64,000 bases of DNA from Branchiostoma floridae. Lineage: Eukaryota > Chordata > Leptocardii > Amphioxiformes > Branchiostomatidae. The stretch is taken from positions 22,063,218 to 22,127,217 of the forward strand of contig NC_049987.1 of NCBI RefSeq assembly GCF_000003815.2, written 5' to 3'. The notes beneath the pieces were generated by a model. That model saw only the letters and a list, made by a program, of their open reading frames with translations, was not told where the DNA came from and searched no databases. The translations under genes and the position numbers were made by a program. Of the stretch, positions 1 through 15,100 are shown one piece after another. How positions within the stretch are numbered: the first letter of the stretch is position 1; each line of letters starts with the position of its first letter.

Positions 1-131
1 ATACGACAAACCAGGTCTGGGCAGGCTGATCAGCGAAGGTGCCCTGATAGTCAGCGTACGAGATCTTGTTCCACTCGTCCTGGTGGAAGGGGTAGCGGGT
101 CATCAACTCTGGGTCCTGCTTAAACATGTCC
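1..131 (-). CDS. ADGB: ADGB exon 27, globin helix B/C, continues beyond window
   Basis: DMFKQDPELMTRYPFHQDEW then YADYQG and QTWFVV, matching the vertebrate FADYTVTYQEQPPNSWFIV. Acceptor TTCTCCAG. The exon is still open at position 1. Confidence 0.93.
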
Positions 132-3100
132 CTGGAGAAAAACAAGAAACAGTATTAAATGTAGGCTACAAAATGTTTGATATGCTAAGATTGAAAGGCC
201 TATTCCAGGCTGCTTTTGCAAATGAAAAGTAATTAAAGAAATATTATACACAAATCATGTTCATGATTATTTATTATTTTTGTGTTTTGTGTATTTTGTT
301 GTCTTTTATATGATAATCATACTTTTCATTTCCCAAACTGCCTGGCAGGGCCCTGGTTTGGAACTGTGAACCTCGCTATCATTACTTAGCAGAAAGAGAC
401 TACAAAAAGTAATTCTGGGCCATTCTTTTATCAGTAGGATGACAGCAGCAACGGGTGTCTTAAAGTCTTACTTGAGCAGGGTGAGTCCGATGGTCTCCAG
501 GTTTGGCTCCAGAATGGCCCAGGCTTTCTGCAGCTCTTCTCTGGCCTTGGAGTTCTCATCCGTACCTGTGGGGAGGAACAATAGATCATTGATTGTAGTC
601 ATTTTTCAAAATGTGAAAGACAAGAACAGGGTCTGCTTGTAAACTCTGGCATGCATGGGCCATAGTGTACTGCCAAACAATAATGATTACATAATACCCT
701 TTTGAAACATAAAGTCAGAAAACTCTGCGGTTGTTACCAAACATATGTATCACTGAATTTGTGCTCTGATTATGTGGTAAGTTTTGTTCTTGAACGTCAA
801 ACATGGAAGAACTCCTCAACCATAAATCAGTAGTCAGATGGATCCCAAAAGTTTTGTATTCTGCCAGCTGCATAATACTGTATATAATGCCTCAATGTCA
901 ATGGTTCTCATATGTGGCATCATCATAAAACTGGTCATAAGCCATTGCTATGAAAATGTACAAAGAATGCCAAGAAGAAATAAAAATAAGTTAATAAAAC
1001 CCACCAGGAGTCTGTGCCCTCTTGAGTTTGCGCACGTACGTTCCCCTCCAGTGGGACTGGATCTTTGTCATCGCCTCGTGCTCTTCTGGGGTCGCCTCCC
1101 TGGAAAGCACAAAGAAAAATCAGCTGGTTGGCAGACTACAAACTACAAAGATGACTGTCCATGGGATATAGTGAACATTTGGCCCTAAACAGTCTCTCTA
1201 AGTGGTTACTCCTAAAGGCAGGTCTGACATTTTCTGCTTTTTGAGTAAAGGATAGACTATTTGATCGACAATTAGCTTGAAAGTGTAATATTACATTGCA
1301 TAATATATTATCTTCTTTTTCCTGGTCGACCATAAATTTTAAAAAATAATGATAAAAATAACTGTACAAAACAACAGGACACACAGAAACAATTTTGTGG
1401 ACGGATTCTGTGAAGCTGCAGCTGTTGGTGATGAGGCTTTTGTGTTGTCTACAGTTGGTGCCAGACGGGGAAGGCTACCACAACCTTATGATCAGAGTCG
1501 TGTCAATGAAAATCTAATACAGTCACTAAATGTAGTCAAGAAAACCCTTTATAGACAAGCATTCACTAGGTCTTAGAAACTATCAACCAAAGTCCATTAC
1601 AAGTAATAATAAAGCTCTATTTCTACTTACCTGTTATTCCAGGCCTCAGGGACATCCTTTGCTCCCTCTATGTGGGGAAAAAGAATACAAGAAGTTCATC
1701 AAACAGTTGTCTTAACAGATGAAAGTATTTTGCCACCAATGTATGATTCTGCTCCTGTATTGCTGTATGTTCACATCTGCAACCTGAATCATTGAAAGAA
1801 TGAAATGAAGGAATGAATAGGTCATTGGATGAATGAATGCTTTAAGTTTATCATTGCTGAAATGGACCTGCATCATTCTGTATTCTGTGAATCAAGACTA
1901 GTCATGCAAATTGTTAGCTATTCATTGATGGTAACAGCTACATTACTTGTTATTCCATATCCAATAGCATAGGACTATAAAGGATAGCTATTAAGTATGT
2001 TGGTAAGGGTTTTATCTGCACTAGTGATTACGAAGTAAATATCACGGTCTATGTTACACCTTTTACTTAACAGGACTGTCTGCAAATTTTTCCTGTCCCA
2101 ATCATTTTTTCGGAGTTGTTAAATCTCAGTTTTGTTAATCTCAGTTTAAGCCTGTAAAAATGTTCTTTGATATCACGTCATAAAGGTCAGATTTTAGGGA
2201 CAGACATGGTGAAATTTCTGTCCTGGGACCGATGGATATTTTGGAGGCAGCCCTGCTTATTAATCATAATCAAGATTTTATCAAGTCTAAATCTATAAGG
2301 GTCTTTAAGGAGAAAAGTTTATTAGACAGCTGCATGCATTACTTCCTTTAAGACTTTGGGAAGTTGGGCACAAACCTTTGGAGTCAAATCTGAAGCCGGG
2401 GAGGTGCTCTGAGGGAGGCGACAGGTGCGAGAAATAAAAAGCAGAAATGCACAAAAAAAAGTCATGCAGTGTTAACTGTTTGTCAGCGGTGTTAATATAA
2501 CTGTCAGCCCTTCAAAAAATAAAAGAAACCAAACCAAAGTGCGTATGAACCAAAAACCAAGAGGAAAGGAAAGAAGAAAAGCAGCAAATCATAAAAAGCA
2601 GTTTCACTCTCATGGAAGTTTGCTTTTCAAAGGTTTCTTATCACAATGTGTGATCCATTCTTGGAGGGAAGGCATGATATGTACAAGCCATTCACTACAA
2701 TATTATATAATGTACTAGTCATTACAATCAAAACCTTTTTCTGTTGGCTTTTACTTAAAATTCTTAGGAGAATTAAGCCATGATTTCATGAATTATACAA
2801 CTTAACTTGCAAACCCATTGATACGAACATAATGACGTATTATCAAAAAAACATCATTGTCATTCAAGTAGCTTCATACACAGAAATGAATTCAGATTTT
2901 ATACTTTATAGAAAGAGAGGGCTTTGAGATTGTTTGTTCGGAATCCACTTTCTCTTCTCTAAAAAAATGCCAGAAAGTCAGGAAAGGTCGATTTCTCAAG
3001 ATATCTGTATTATATACTCATATATTTACAAAACTGCAAAACCATATGATTACCCTGTTCCCTTCAAATGTTCAGATACAAAACAATATTATGAATAACA

Positions 3101-6100
3101 TAAGTTTCTATCACGACTTGGTGGAGAAAAGGGTAGTCATCTGCAAGCAGGTTGAACATTGAAAAGATCTAACATATTAACATACAGAGATTTTACGTCA
3201 GCTATTCTACTTGGAGATAATCATATATCATTCTTATAGACATGCAGTTAAGGCACAGATCTAAACTAATAGTACTACAGCTTATACGTTTATTTGACAA
3301 GATTTTTGCCCATCTTTGCCTCATTTGTACTGTTAAGCTATAATTTGACGGTCAACATATAACTAACAGTTAGACAAAATTTTAAAACTTTGACCTTTCG
3401 TCAAAACAAAAATTTCTGGCAATATTGGTCATTTTCATACAGATTTTCTCCATTTAATAAATCATGGACAAAATGAGCAAAAATCTTATCTCAAATCGTG
3501 CCTATGGTATGCTACTTTTACCACTACTTTTAACTGTGGAGTCATGCATTGTGCTGTTTAACCAATTAGGTGGCACTATGGGTGACTGGCGTGCATGGCA
3601 ACCTTAGGACCCGGTGATTGACGTGCATAGCAACCTTAGAACCTGGTGATTGACGTGCATAGCAACCTTAGAACCTGGTGATTGACGTGCATAGCAACCT
3701 TAGAACCCGGTGATTGACGTGCATAGCAACGTTAGAGGCGACTTACGCCGGTTCCGACCGCGCGGGGACTTTGCTCGCCCTGACCCTGGTGGATGATGGG
3801 AAGACATTGGTTTTTAATCGAACACAAAAGAGTTTCACACACGTTAGTAAAGTTAAACATGGAGTTAGACATTGAGATGTGTGCAGGTAGTTAATAGATT
3901 TTCTACAATCAAGTTGCATTGTGTAATACCGGTCACTATGCACTCCTTAGGAAGTTGAAATATTCAACAGCTTAAAAACAATGCAGAAACAGAAACTTCA
4001 AGGTGGTATACTCCTTAGTTACCATAAGATAAGGAAAAGTATCAAGTAAATCAGATGCTCTTTTCAATGATAGGCAAAATCTAATGTAGCTATCTAGAAA
4101 CATTTTGGGCTGTGATAATCAAGGCTTAAAAAGTTATGAAATGTCAAGTGACCAGCATTATGTCTTTAGAGATATCTACAAGTGTGTGTCCCCTGCAAGA
4201 GTCTGTCAAACATCTGCATTACATTTGTAACACAGATCAAGCGGGTAGGAAGATATAAATGCTAATTGTGAAAGTTAAAAGTGCAATATTAATTATTTTG
4301 TTTTAAACAGTGTGTCTGTCAAAATGTTGATTTGTTAGTTTTCATGATAAGATATTTAAGACATATAAACTTGACTTTATAGATGTCATGAAATTTATTT
4401 TGTGGATGACATTCCTATAGTCAAGTTTATTATTTACGAATGTCCTCCACAAAATAAATTTCATGACATCTATAAAACTTTTGAAGTGTTCGCAAGAGGG
4501 GATTGTGACAATGGCTCAGAAGCCCAGATGGCATTAAAATGTAAGGTTACTGATGGCATCAAAAGGTGTTATTAAAAAGGTATTAAAGTCATGCCAGCCT
4601 TGTCACAAACTTTTAGAGTAGGGGGCTATTATATGAAAGTAGCAGGCAAGGCGCGTAGCGGCTTGCGGCGAGCTACGAAGTGGCGAGCAGGGGGTAGGTA
4701 TGGGAGGGGGGTGTCCCCCCGTCCCGTAGGGGAGGTCTGGGGGGCCTCCCCCTGGGAAAATTTTAAAATCTAGACCCCTAAATATGGTTTGGGGGTGTAT
4801 TTTGGGTAACTTTTATTGTTACTTTTATTGTTATCTTTAAACTTTGAATTGGCAAAAAAATCCTGAATTTCAAAAAAAATTCGGCATAGGTTCCCCGCTA
4901 TGACCCCTAACGGGGGCCAACTATCAGAAAACTGCCAGAGGTTTATCAAAACAAATTGCTGGGGGATTTTGTAAAGGGGAGCACTGGACTTAAACTTTTC
5001 TTTTTTGAAATTCTACCCCAAAGTAGCCGGCTGGAAAAATGTAAGTAGGCGGCTAAAATCGCCGCCTGCCGCCTTGTTTTGACAAGGCTGCATGCTGTAA
5101 GAGAGAAGGTGTGTTAGTGTTAAACATGCTCCCGCCACCACTTTTATTAAGGAACCAGTTCTGACCGGTTACCACCACCATGCACCGGCTGTGACTGGTT
5201 CTAACCAGATCTGACCGGTTCTGACCGGATACAACTCACCCAGGCTACTACTGCCCATGGACATACGCGTGGCGGACCTGTAGCTGTGCCCTGCAGAAGT
5301 CAAACTTGTCAGCATGGCAAAGCTTTAACTTAAATATTAACCACCAAGCTTAGGCCAGGCAGCAATCTAGCATTAGGTTCAAAGGGACTCTGAGGTGCTA
5401 TTAGAATCTATTTTCAAAGTGATTGCACAGTCACTTTACAAACATATGACAGTCCCATAGCATTTTTGAGGCCATAGGGGCTGTGGTTGAACATCATGTT
5501 GTACCTAAGGCTGAAGGGCTACAGGACTGGTAAGTGACTGAGAGGCAGTGATATGGAGAGGGCATTTATTTCTCTGCAAAGGATAAATTGCTTTAAATTC
5601 CTAAGTTATGTATTTCACCGCAGAGTCCCTTTGAAATGCACCACATGCACAGCGAACCATCATACAGCAACTGCATTCATTGTACATGCACCTTCACCAT
5701 CACCTGTTGATTGGTAACAAAGCCACCATTTTACATCTGCTAGCACAACATGCAAGCTCCGTTAATGCAACGGAAGACGTCTGGGTTGGCTGTTGTACTG
5801 ACATGAGTAGTGCAGAGAACAATAGCAGAATGGCAGAGAGATGTCCTAGATTCCTAATGCTAGTTCACCTTTATCTGAAGGGTAACCTATATCCATTGTA
5901 TTTTAAACAGGTCATACAGGGTCCAGGAACAGTCGTTTCAATGTGAAATGTTTTGAAAATTTAACAAAACTACTGCTTGCTAACTTGAAACCACTGCCTG
6001 ACGACTTGATATTCCTACCCTGTATTAAACACAACGGATATAGGTTACCCTACAGATAAAGGTGAACTAGCATTACTCTTTCTGATGTCAGATTCAGGGT

Positions 6101-9100
6101 CATGGGTCCTTTGACATGCTTAAGACATGCAGCTCTCATCATTTTTGTTGATGTACTAATATGACAAAAGGAATGGTGAAGACAAAAAGTCAAAACCTTG
6201 TGAAAAGAAGTACTGTTACAGTAATTCCTGATTTTTTAACTGTTACAGTACTTTTATTTTCTTGGTTTTCACTGTGACTTCTGTAATGTGAACTTATCAT
6301 TACATATAACAAATGATACACCAACTTTTTTTTACACACACCTGCCGCCACTATGAACATTTAGTTCCAAGAACAAGTTCAAGTTTCTCAGACCATGAAA
6401 GTTTGGTACCGAGAAGATAAAAGTGAACTACAGTACCTGTCCTAGCCTGTGCAGGGCCGAGGATTTCCCGCGTGGTGGCGTCCATGTTCAGTGCACGGAA
6501 CGCAAAGCTGATCTCCGGGGTCACCTGACCTTCCAGCGCAGTACGGAAAGCTGCGTACAGAGCCTGGTAGAATAGCTGTGGGAAGATAGGGCAGGAGGTT
6601 GTTTTATTGTCTGTTTGTTTGTATGTTGGGGCATTCTGAGCATCAGTGAAAGGATGACTGTATCTTTATATAGTTAATGTTGGAAAGAAATGCATGAATG
6701 CATGAGTGCATGGGTGAAAAAATGACAATTTGAAAAATATTGCCAAGCTGGCAGGGATAGTGTGCCTTCACTCACTCACTCGATGACTTGTTACACACAC
6801 ACATATATGTCACACCTGACAGTGCCTGAGACTGGCAGCCACGTTGTCAGGTTGGTATGGACAGTGTGCCTTCACCAGACTCCTGACCAGACTTCCCTCC
6901 CTCTCTCCCCCATTCACTCATTCACTTTTATATCCCTCACCTGAAAGTGCCTGAGACTGGCCGCTGTGTTGTCAGGTTGGTATGGACAGTGAGCCTTTAC
7001 CAGGCTCCTCCTAGCCTCCTCCATCTCTCTCTCCCTCCCCCCTCCCTCACACACAGACACAGACACAGACACACACACACACACAGACACACACACACAC
7101 ACAGATACAGACACACACACACCTGAAAGTGCCTGAGACTGGCAGTTGTGTTATCAGGTTGGTATGGACAGTGTGCCTTCACCAAACTCCTCCTGGCCTC
7201 CTTATTCATCCACTCCCTTCCTCCCTCTCTCCCTCATTCACTTAATTCCACTTTTATATGCCTCACCTGAAAGTGCCTGAGACTGGCAGTGGTGTTGTCA
7301 GGTTGGTAAGGACAGTGGGCCTTCACCAGACTCCTCCGTGCCTCCTCCATCTCTCTCTCTCTCACATACAGACACACACAGACACACAAACACACATACC
7401 TGAAAGTGCCTGAGACTGGCAGCTACATTGTCAGGTTGGTAGGTACAGTGTGCCTTCACCAAACTCCTCCTGCTCTGTCAATCATTCAATCCCTCCCTCC
7501 TTCATTCACTAACTCCCTCACTAACTCACTCATTCCTCCATGTTGTGTCTCACCTGAAAGTGCCGTAGACTAGCCGCTGTGCTGTCAGGTTGGTAGGGAC
7601 AGTGTGCCTTCACCAGACTCCTCCTGCCCTATTCTCTTTCCCTCCCTCCCTCACACACACACACTGTCAGGTATAAGATCATGTGTATGTCTCACCTGAA
7701 AGTGCCGTAGACTAGCAGCTGTGTTGTCAGGTTGGTAGGGACAGTGTGCCTTCACCAGACTCCTCCTAGCCTCCTCCAGGCCGACCGGGTCGTTGAAGCA
7801 CTGGATGATGCTGCCCAGCGCTTGCATCAAGGAGACAGCCTGGTCAACAAACCTGCAGCTCTCCTATTACGAATAACAAAAAGGCACAATGTCATGAAGG
7901 AGTAAGTTTCAATGACATTTGTTATTAGAGCAAGCTTTAGAATCTGAATACATAATAATCATGTGTGGAAACATGAATCAAGTGACCAGTCACAGTTCCA
8001 TCAAGTTTATCTTCTCATCTTAACATGACATGTAAAAAATATTGCTTAGTGGTTAAGGATTTGTTTCACACAACTCCACCTCATGATTGTTTGTCTATAT
8101 GATTCTTGAAATTAAGACCAGCCAAAGTTCAGATTTTGGGATACGAATAAAATTATGGGAGGCTCTTACCAAACAAGCAAAGACCAGGTTCAGTGCACAA
8201 TTTGATGTGATACATTATATCATTTTTTTATGGCAGTTTTGATACTATTCTATGCTCAGTACTTCTGTCAGTTTTTACCTTTGTAAGATGTGGCATGACT
8301 TGTTCCTCCTCTCCAAACACAAACTGCACCGTGGAGCACAGGTGGATGTGGAATCCCAGTGGAGCTGACACGATAAACCGCAGAACATGGCGTCTGAAAA
8401 CACAACAAGATGAACATTGATAAAATAATCTACTCCGATGTACACAGAAAGCTTTATCAATGCATGCAATATTGTAGAAGGCAGTTAATTGTACAATGGA
8501 TTACCACAAACTTCTATCAATTGCACGGAATCCCAAAATCCCATGGTGGTGTGGTGCAGCAGGTTAACTTTGCATTGTTGCACCACGCGGATAATTGCAC
8601 CAAATACAGTGGCAAATTTTTAGAATATCTGTTTATATCCAGGAGTTATTTGAAGGAATTTAAAGAATGACTGCTATTTGTCTGCAAAGCTGGTGTTTAC
8701 TGAAGGGCAGTTATATGGGCCAATGCGGATATCTGTCCTTGGTGCTGAATGCCTTCCACATGTTCATCTTATTCTCAACACAATTTGTTTTGTGTGTTTT
8801 GTATGTTTGATACATTTACATTCACTGCCCAGTACAGGCATGAATAAATGAATAAATAAAGGTTAAAACTAACATTCCTTCATTCATTGTTTCCTTACCC
8901 CAACTGCCTGCATTGCCGTAGACCGTATCCTTAACTCTGGTTGCGGTTACGGAAGATGGACCCCAGGCTACAATTTTTCACGTCATCAAGTTCAAATTTG
9001 AGACAGGTAAGGTGAATTTTTTTCCCCATCCCAACAAGCTAATTTCCATCCTGGGATAGAGGGAACTGATGGGTCCTGTGGTAAGGATTGAAGAAAAGAC

Positions 9101-12100
9101 TGTGAGAGGATCTTGTCTCTTACCCTTCAGGCAGAGTGAGTACAGCTGCCCGCGTCGCCGTTGACCGTATCCGCAGCACCGGTTGCCCGGTAACCAGGCT
9201 CTTCCACGAGTACGGTTCCGCCACGAGCAGGCCGGGCGGGACGATTCGCTGCTCCTTGTTCACGGAGCCCGTGCTGGCTGCCTCGGCAACGCTCGCTGCC
9301 GTGCTGTCATCCGGTTTCTTCTCATCCCTCTCCTTGAAGTTTTTAAAATATTAAACAAACATACATATTAAGCACAGGGCTCTAAATATCACCAGTCCTC
9401 TATACGCAGGTTATAATATAGTGCAGGTAAAATTGGAGCTGTGCAGGTATTTCTGGTGTCTACCTGCATCTAACCTGCACTGATCCATGTACTAGGTTTT
9501 ATGATATAAATGTCCTATGATGTTGGTGCATGTGGATTGTTCTTAGCTGCATTGGCTGTTACCACCTATAAAGAATAAAAGAAAAATAGCAATAGTTCCT
9601 GAACAATTTTAACATGATCCATACTTCATAAAAAAATGTTCGCGGTGCTTTTAAGTTTGTGGTGAAGTGGACACCGCAAAAACTGCAAACATAAAACCAC
9701 CACAAACATTTCTGTATTTACAGTACTGTGGCAGTGGAGTTACTACTAAGAATAGAGAGACTGCACCTTGATGTTGGTGAGGGAGGAGCGGTCAGGCGTT
9801 GGCTGCTCGCGCCAGAAGGACAGCGAAGAGAAGCTGACCACGATCTCAGTGGGCTGAAGGTTGTCCACAACTGGTGTACAGGTTAAGGATACTCTAACTT
9901 AGACTAAATAATTAAATATCTTATTTATTTATTAGCAAATGTGACAAAGTACATAACACTTACGACTCATTGCTGATATCGGATAGTCTACAAGTAGGGA
10001 CAGACAAATACACAGGAATGGTGAAAGTTTGTGCTTAATTAAACAAGACTTAAACAAGAAATGCTTTTGAAGGAGCTGGCCTTGCTAGAATAGTACTATT
10101 GCCTCATTTGTTCACAGTTAGTGTGCAGCTTATCAATTAAGGATACACTGAAGAACATTTTGTGTGCTATCAAGTTGAACTTAAACGGTGGTCACTGGTG
10201 CAATGGCCAAGCGGGTTAAGTGTGTGCCTTGTAAGCTGTAGGACGTAAGTTTGATCCTGTCATGTTCATAAAACCAAAGACTTGTTACAAGCTGCTTTCT
10301 CTGCTTAGCACTTAGCATCTGAGAAAGACTGACCAGACCACAGTACCACCAGACAAGCCCCCTGCTGTAGTGATTAAGCAAAGCTGTGTGGTCCAGGGCT
10401 ACAGAGGCATTGAACTGGCCTGGCTGTGTCCCAAAAATAATGTTGCAACAGACCTGAGTCAGCTTACAGATGTGACTAACTTATGTTGTGGCAGCAACTG
10501 TCATTCTCGTGTAGGACTGTTTAGCCATAGTCAACGCCAAGCTGATATCAATTAGGATTTGAAGATGGGCAATACTGACTGAAGGGGGCCATAATACATA
10601 CCTTTAGCAAGAGTGATAAAGGTTAATGATTGATTGATTGATTGATTGATTGACCGATCAATCGATTGATCAGCTGGCTGACATCCTCCTACGCAGGGAC
10701 ATCCAACAGCCAAACCGCCTGTCTGAATGTGCCCTGTTCTTTCAACCGTCACCCTTAGTTCCTGACTGCCCTGCTTATAAATAATAATGAGCTTACCCTT
10801 ATATATGCGAGACCCAGCTTTTGAAAACAGAAAGCCTATCTTCTGATTGGCTGACAGCTGGTTTGGGGGGGACGTCCACAGGAACTAAAAGTGACGGTCA
10901 AAAGAGCAGGGTACATCCAGACAGGCAGTTTGGCTGTTGGATGTCCCTGTGTAGGAGGATGCTGACTGAGGAAATTATTGTATCTAGTAAAGGATACACA
11001 GGTAGTATGGCGTCTGGTCCTCTATCATCTGCACTACAGAGTGCTGCGGAGCCGGACTGGCCCCTCCCTTGGGGGTGTTGGCGGCGATGGTGGACTGCTG
11101 GGCAGCCGCGGGGGTCTGCAACCCCGACTTCTTAGTGGGGGAGGACTCTCTCTGTAAGGGGAAAATTTGTCTACATCGTTAGCAAAAGAAGCCAGGGAAA
11201 ATATGCATTGCTGGCAAGTCTTTGAAAATGACCAGTGAAATTTTGTACTTGTGAAGTTATCATTTTGTAACCAGTCAGGATCAGTTGATGATTGATGATT
11301 ATAAGTTGTGGAATTGTTGTGCTAAAAAGAACAACAAACAGCATTACCAAAATGTTTGTGGCATTTGTTTAACTTAATCACAACATAGTGGAAAATGCCA
11401 TCATGATACTCTTTCAGATCACTTTATGCATAAATTCATCCGAAAGAGAATGGCCGCATTTTCCACTATGTCAATGTATATACACTACTGATGAACTAAC
11501 AACTGAAGTTAAAACAAGCAGCTTCAAACAATGGTCCCTTTGAAACTCTAAAGATTGTTTGAAAGTGACTGGTGTTGTGACAGCAGAACAGACAAACAGC
11601 AAAAATCACAACTGTGACACACAGAAAGGGCTTAGTAGAATTGTCCTGGGCAGGGACCGTAACAGTGAAGTGTATACAAACCCATGACTAGATAGTGATA
11701 TTTCGCAAACAAACCAACCATCAAACAAAACACACACACAGGAGCACGACCTTCACCACACTACGCACCTTTATATCTGACCCTTGACCCACCTTGATGT
11801 CGGTTACCGTGCGGTTACACAGGTACGTGTTGGGCTTGTGGAACAGGTACAGAGTTCTGTGGAAAAATGTCATAAGAAATGTATTACAGTAACTGTAGCA
11901 GTAAAATTTTAGCATACAGAAAGCTATAATCATGGAAAGCTGTGATATTAGAAGGAATTGCTTCAATATGTAATACCGTATGTAGTTAGTACTAAATTAA
12001 GTATGACTTTTGAACAGTATTTGCAATTTGTACAAGACTGATTCAATGCACCTAGAATATCGTAGACTTTCCAACCCCAAGTGAGTTGGTGAAGAATACA

Positions 12101-15100
12101 AATTTGTGTCTTCGCCCCACAAGCAGTGCTGTGAGGTTTGCAGAATCATGCCTGAAAACATTATCTAAATGCAAATCTGGCATTTATTTGAAGCATTTGC
12201 TCCCTTATTCTTTTATCATTTTCTCCGCAACCCTATGAATATGTATATGGAATGTTTCTGTTCTTACTAAAAGTGCCCTCTCACTGCACTTGCGTCAAGC
12301 TTGTGTCACTGTGGGGTTCGAAAGATATTAATTGAGTTTCAGAGATAAAGAACAAATTTTCTTACTGTTTGTGTAATTTGTCATCTTCTGGGTCATACTT
12401 TTACGTATTACACAATATCTCAATTATAAAACAATCGGGGAAAATACCAAAACAGTGACACAGTGACCGAACCCTGCAGTGACACAAGCTTGACACAAGT
12501 GCGGTGAGAGTGCACCTTAAGAATTTAATATTTTCCTCTTTAATAAGACCCTTACTTGAAGCATTTGCAGAAGTCATCAAAGTCCATCCATGCGTCCTTG
12601 AGTGGCGGAGGCTGGTCCTGAGCCGGAGACTCCTCCACGGGCGGGCCATCCTCCCCTTCTCCCTCAGCCGTGTCGCCGTTAGCAACCTCTGAGTCAAACA
12701 CTGTGGTGTCCTCCGTCTTCTCATCTGGGGACAGACAGGTTTGTTATTTCATATATCAGTAGGAAGAATGTCTAGACGTCAGAAAGTTTTCGAATGATTT
12801 CAAATGATTATCAAATGAGCCCATTCTCATCCCTTACTTCACAGTTGACACTCTTGTATACTAACTGTAAAATGCATTTAAGTTCGCAGGGATTTAATTT
12901 CGCGGTAGCGGGAAAAAAGACTTTTCGCGGTGGTTTTAATGTCGCGGTAGCACCATGCACTGTAGTATCTTAATGCCCTGGAAAAATGTTCGCGGTGGTT
13001 TTAAATTCGCGGTGAAGTGGCCACTGCGAAAGCCGCGAATATAAAACCACCGCGAACATTTTTGCATTTACTGTATTAGGTACTAGATTTAGTCTTGTGG
13101 AACTACAGTAGTTATATACAAATAGATGACATACTTTGTACCCTGTACAATTGTTGTGCAATGACGATTCTGTCTATCAGTTGCAGTAACAGTTACTTTG
13201 ATCTTAATTGATAATAATATCTATCAGTTACTGTTTTCATCATGATAGCAAACGACACTAGGAAGTCTAACAGTCTAACAGAATATGTTAACAAAATGTA
13301 TAGTGTGTGTGTGATTGTAATTGTGAGAAGAATGTATCATAACCAGGCCTTCTAATATCCTACCTTTTGCCTTGCCTGCCTTACTCCCAGAGCTGGCACT
13401 CAAGGCTTTGTCCTTCTCTGCCTCCTTAGACTTGGAGGTTGACGCACTTCCTTTACGACTCTTGGCATCCTGGGTGAGAATGAGAAATAGAAGAAAATCA
13501 TCTGGGTTGCCAAAGAGAAAAACCTGCCTTAAAAATTCAAGAAATAGAGAAGAAACATGTTGGAAAAACTGGTTACTTTGAATTGGAAACTAGGTGAATT
13601 TGGGCCTAATCTTACACATCCACAGTGACCAATATTTTCTACAGAGAGGAAACACTGGTCACTGATCATCACTAAACAGATCAACTTAATGTCTCTAAGT
13701 CATTGTCTGTCTCACCTCCTCTTTATTCAGGTTACTTGATGCGCGACTCAGCGGCCTCTTCTCTTTTTCCTTCTCTTTCCCTCCCTTCTTCTCTGCTGGT
13801 GAAGGTTCAGGTTTGGCAGGCGCAGGGGCAGGCTTCTGTTTCAACAAAACATACAAATGAAAAAATTAACTCGAAAGTTAATCACTATTCAGCGTTGGTA
13901 GAAGTTGTTCTGAATAAAGTTACAGTAATTTCCAACACAAGAATTGGACTTAACCAAATATTCAACTGGTCAACTCCAATCTTTGGATGATACCATTTTT
14001 TGGGTCTTGCAGAAGGCCATGCAAAAATATTTTTCACAGAAATTAGTACAAGGACTTATGTAAAATATTTCTGGAGGAGGCTGATTTTTTGGATTATGAA
14101 AGCTTGAACAATTTTTTTATTGTCGTTCTTGGTATAGCAGAAGAGAACTTTATAATAGAACTAAATCAGCTAACAAAGACTGTCATTATAGAATAGGACT
14201 GTTTAGTCATAACAGAAGCTGTAGCTGTTATGTGAATTTTACAATCATAAAGATTAACTGGCAGAAGCTATTTGTGGTAGAAACCTCCGACAACCATACT
14301 GTAAAAAGTTAATGCATTTAAGTTTGCTGGGATTTAAATTCAGGGTAGCGGGAAAATGGAGTGTTTGCAGTGGTTTTGAGTTCACGTTAGCGCCATCTAC
14401 TGTACTCACATACTGCCATGGAAAAATATTTGCGCTGGTTTTAAGTTTGTGGTGAATTGGCCACTCAAAAACCGAGAACACAAAACCACGGCAAACATTT
14501 CTGCATTTACATACATTAGTTAACTTATCATTAGTTCTGCATTGAGCAAACAAGCACATGACTCCTTTGCAGAGTTGTTTGGTCACTTGTCAATGATTAA
14601 ACAGGTAGACTAAACCATCTCCAGTGAATGGGAGGTTCATGTACTACGTCAATGCTTATTGCACATTTAGCATTAATTAAGTCTTCTAAAAAATATTGTA
14701 GCTCTTTTATTGCTTTAGAATACAAAGTTTTGACAACAAGTATAACTAGTGTTATATAATCACAACTACCAAAAATTCCAGATAACGAAAAATAAGTACA
14801 TGTACTAACATATGAACAGATGCATTTGGTTGTTGTGTTTGAAAAGAAAACTGGACATATCATGAAATTTTATCATTTCAATAAAAAATCAAATACACTT
14901 TTATCGTTTTAAGCCAAATGGGTAATTTCTTTCTAATGTATTATTGTGGACAATCTAGCAAGTGATATCAGCAAATAATACCATCGTCTACCTTGACTAA
15001 TATGATTGGACCAGCCCTTAAGCAAACATGTTGTAATCTGTACTTTGGCTTGGGGTGGGGCTGCCACATCAGCAGTAAGCAAAATCATGGCGGCTGCACC

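Larger units (their letters stand above)
2409..6436. other. ADGB intron 22, repeat-rich
   Basis: No coding exon is recognisable in this 4 kb intron. It holds a 32 bp minisatellite, a perfect hairpin, a 0.5 kb inverted-repeat element, a short CTGACCGGTT repeat cluster (about 5,158 to 5,230), a SINE-tail fragment and a MITE, each listed separately. Confidence 0.7.

Noticed and set aside
3580-3738. Regular 32 bp repeats that could suggest a CRISPR array
   Set aside because: The units are contiguous with no spacers and the DNA is animal nuclear.
6914-7209. Long frames rich in Cys/Val/Ser on the minus strand
   Set aside because: They arise from translating CA/GT dinucleotide runs joined to the F-helix copies.
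15006-15086. Longer N-terminus for the TRIM protein
   Set aside because: That extension begins with TTG. The first ATG is at 15,087, directly before the usual RING spacing.
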